Positions 27,676 through 29,108 of a stretch of 29,108 nt of DNA are shown here, piece after piece. Position numbers and translations under genes: made by a program. Numbering within the stretch: the stretch's first letter is position 1; every line of letters starts with the position of its first letter. The notes under the pieces are model-generated. The model did no database searches and had not been told where the DNA came from. It saw only the letters and a list, made by a program, of their open reading frames with translations. This DNA comes from Guyanagaster necrorhizus (taxonomy: Eukaryota; Basidiomycota; Agaricomycetes; Agaricales; Physalacriaceae): positions 258,191 to 287,298 of the forward strand of contig NW_025064914.1 in the NCBI RefSeq assembly GCF_019112545.1, written 5' to 3'.

Positions 27676-27878
27676 TGTTGCAGGATGACACAAGTACCTG
27701 ATGTCAACCTTATATAAGCATAGACAGTTTTGTTCTGAGTCGATGGTCAATTGCCTTTAAGCAATTGATCATTGTACTCAGGTAAGTAGTAGTCATATGT
27801 ACCTCTGCCTTCAAGCAATTGACCGTTGTACTCAGTCTGGCCTATTATCCACTGCATAAAAGTAACCTGCCTGCAACA
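27676..27878 (+). repeat. copia 5' LTR of G
   Basis: 203 bp with 9-bp terminal inverted repeats, TGTTGCAGG and CCTGCAACA. A TATA box (TATATAAGCA) is at 27711. It contains a direct repeat of a 29-bp unit at 27753-27781 and 27807-27835, differing at about four positions (both include AAGCAATTGA and TTGTACTCAG). Confidence 0.92.
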
Positions 27879-27890
27879 GGTTATGGGCCC
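27879..27890 (+). promoter_or_regulatory. copia-type primer-binding site (initiator tRNA-Met half)
   Basis: GGTTATGGGCCC follows the LTR directly. It is complementary to the anticodon-arm region of initiator tRNA-Met and matches the site I know from Drosophila copia, which uses an internal tRNA-Met fragment as primer. Confidence 0.75.
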
Positions 27891-27996
27891 CATGCTTTAA
27901 GGCCTATTTCGAGTTTTTTTTCCTTCGCATCTTGCCTGTGCCCTGCTATCTCTCCATCAGTCATTTCACTACTGAAACGATATCACTACATACATC

Positions 27997-28849
27997 ATGC
28001 CATCCTTCGACACAATCAAAAAAGGCTTCAACAATCTAAATGCCTCCAACTATGGCGAGTGGGAAGAAAACATGTCAGCCTTACTCAAAACTCACTGAAA
28101 GTACCTTATCACCATTGGCTGTGACCCTGAACCAGAGTTTGCAGACCCCAAGAAGCCAACATACCAGGAGAGAAAGGACTGGAAGGACTGGAAGGAAACT
28201 CAGGTATCAGCTGCTGGCACAATCTATCTCTGCCTTGATGAATCCCAGAAGGCTCATGTCAAGAGCTGTCTTGACAATCCAGAGAGGATGTGGGACACAT
28301 TAAAGGCACACTATCAGCAAAGAAAACTGGTGACTTGATTTGTAGCCTATGACAGCTTCTTCAATCTCAAGAAGGAGACAGAAGAATCACTTCCAGACCT
28401 TGCCAGTTGGGGCACTCAAATCATGAGTTGTATCTGTGCTCTGCATCCTGCTCATTTTGGCCTCCAGCAGTCAGAAGAAGAGCTTCTTGTTATGGCCCTG
28501 ATTCGTGCACTCTCTCAGCCCAAATTTGGAAACTTCGTCACATCACTATTCCTTCTCTCCGATAAACTCACTCTCGAAGGACTCCACACTGCATTTCACA
28601 ATGAAGAAAACAATCAGAAGCTGTATGCTGGTGATCCAGCAGTCTCTGTCACTCTCAAAGCCACACCTTTCCATTCAGCCACAAATCGGGCTACCAATGC
28701 CACTGCAAAATGTGGATGGTGCCTTCATGAGAATCATGCAGAAGAAGAATGTATAACCAAGAAGTTTTCACTTAAACAGGACCATGAACATGCTGCTGAC
28801 CATACTGCTGGGAAGCATCATCACAAGGGGGCTGGAAAGAAGGACTCAG
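27997..28849 (+). pseudogene. copia-type gag of G, partial
   Basis: One frame from ATG 27997: MPSFDTIKKGFNNLNASNYG, EWEENMSALLKTH, stop, KYLITIGCDPEPEF, TIYLCLDESQKAHVKSCLDN, MWDTLKAHYQQRKLVT, stop, FVAYDSFFNLKKETEESLPD, ALIRALSQPKFGNFVTSLFL, and a CCHC knuckle CGWCLHENHAEEEC at 28711-28752. This is the copia-type gag (UBN2-like) architecture. Both internal stops are TGA at positions fitting Arg (CGA). The frame then runs to KHHHKGAGKKDS, where H is inserted; what follows is not gag. Confidence 0.85.
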
Positions 28850-29108
28850 TGATATGCAGGCTACATGTTCAGCCCTATAATTTGCAAATTCTGCATAACA
28901 CACTAGAATATGCTAGTAACTGAGAATCATTAGCCAGTAGAGGACTATGGCTGAGGCTCTGAGCTGATAGTCATGCTAGTCACCAATACTAAGTCCAAAA
29001 GGGACTTTGTAAAATAACATGGCCTAAGGATAAAAATCCTAAGTCAGGTTGGAACTTAGAAAAGTTCAGCACCACACCTTGGAAAATACTAAGTCCAAGT
29101 TGGACTTA
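28850..29108. repeat. LTR-like repeat H, right copy (truncated by window end)
   Basis: The exact reverse complement of 50-308. It begins TGATATGCAGG against the copia gag and runs off the window at the base that pairs with position 50. The left copy shows at least 49 more bases of the unit. Short open readings in it are not coding. Confidence 0.75.

Larger units (their letters stand above)
27676..28849 (+). mobile_element. Ty1/copia element G, 5' end (interrupted by H)
   Basis: Complete 5' LTR, primer-binding site and most of gag, in plus orientation, inserted in gag of E (flank ATTTC at 27671-27675). Repeat H interrupts it at 28849/28850, so pol and the 3' LTR are out of view. It still has about ten CpG dinucleotides in its internal 850 bases, far more per kb than the gypsy copies, so it is probably a later insertion or less exposed to deamination. 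Confidence 0.88.

Noticed and set aside
1..29108. The inverted H copies as terminal inverted repeats of one giant DNA transposon
   Set aside because: The inner edges interrupt a gypsy integrase on one side and a copia gag on the other, and both ends look like LTR termini (TG/CA). No transposase is present. Separate insertions or an assembly edge explain it better.
1..29108. Classic Neurospora-type RIP (CpA to TpA)
   Set aside because: LTR differences are dominated by reciprocal TG/CA pairs that imply loss of CpG, and CpA and TpG remain abundant. A minor contribution such as TGG to TAG cannot be excluded.
1..29108. tRNA, rRNA, CRISPR arrays or bacterial-type operons
   Set aside because: No cloverleaf, rRNA block or regular spacer array was seen. 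The short repeated units found lie inside LTRs.

Overview
The window looks like a transposon graveyard in a filamentous fungus, most likely an Agaricomycete (mushroom-forming basidiomycete). Three things point there: a host gene with many 47-56 bp introns, chromodomain-bearing Ty3/gypsy retrotransposons, and an almost complete loss of CpG with reciprocal TG/CA scars that fit deamination of methylated CpG. No intact gene is visible. Almost all of the 29 kb is LTR retrotransposons inserted into one another. The only host sequence I recognise is a decayed pyruvate-decarboxylase-like gene at 8195-9813, cut off on both sides by insertions.

Layout, with letters used below. Element D (minus strand, 309-7221) is a gypsy copy that runs from its 5' LTR (6763-7221) through a leader micro-ORF, gag, protease, RT and RNase H into the integrase zinc finger, where an unrelated LTR-like repeat H (1-308) interrupts it. 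A solo LTR (4790-5237) sits inside D's gag. D itself lies in the integrase of element C (plus strand), of which only the 3' end and 3' LTR (7222-8194) are in view. Next comes the pyruvate-decarboxylase pseudogene. Element A (minus) starts with its 3' LTR at 9814 and is split: 9814-11227 and 19074-22268. Element B (plus, 11228-19073) sits in A's integrase with a visible 5-bp target duplication (CTTCA/CTTTA). B holds element F (minus, 12850-16208, 5' part deleted) and a solo LTR (16386-16878). Element E (minus, 22269-27675) sits in A's gag and carries a solo LTR (23106-23572). A Ty1/copia element G (plus, from 27676) sits in E's gag, and G's gag is cut at 28849 by a second, inverted copy of repeat H (28850-29108). 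The two H copies are identical over 259 bp.

The six gypsy copies appear to be one family: LTRs of about 459 bp (TGTTATGATTT... to ...CTTAACA), a polypurine tract next to the 3' LTR, and an order of gag, protease, RT, RNase H, integrase, chromodomain. Comparing copies shows features no single copy would show: a primer-binding site complementary to the element's own LTR (Tf1-like self-priming), a conserved hydrophobic micro-ORF upstream of gag, and pol in the -1 frame relative to gag. CpG loss has removed catalytic residues in a patterned way. The protease Asp codon reads Asn in all three copies where it can be seen. Nothing here is expected to encode a working enzyme, but the insertion order can largely be read off directly.
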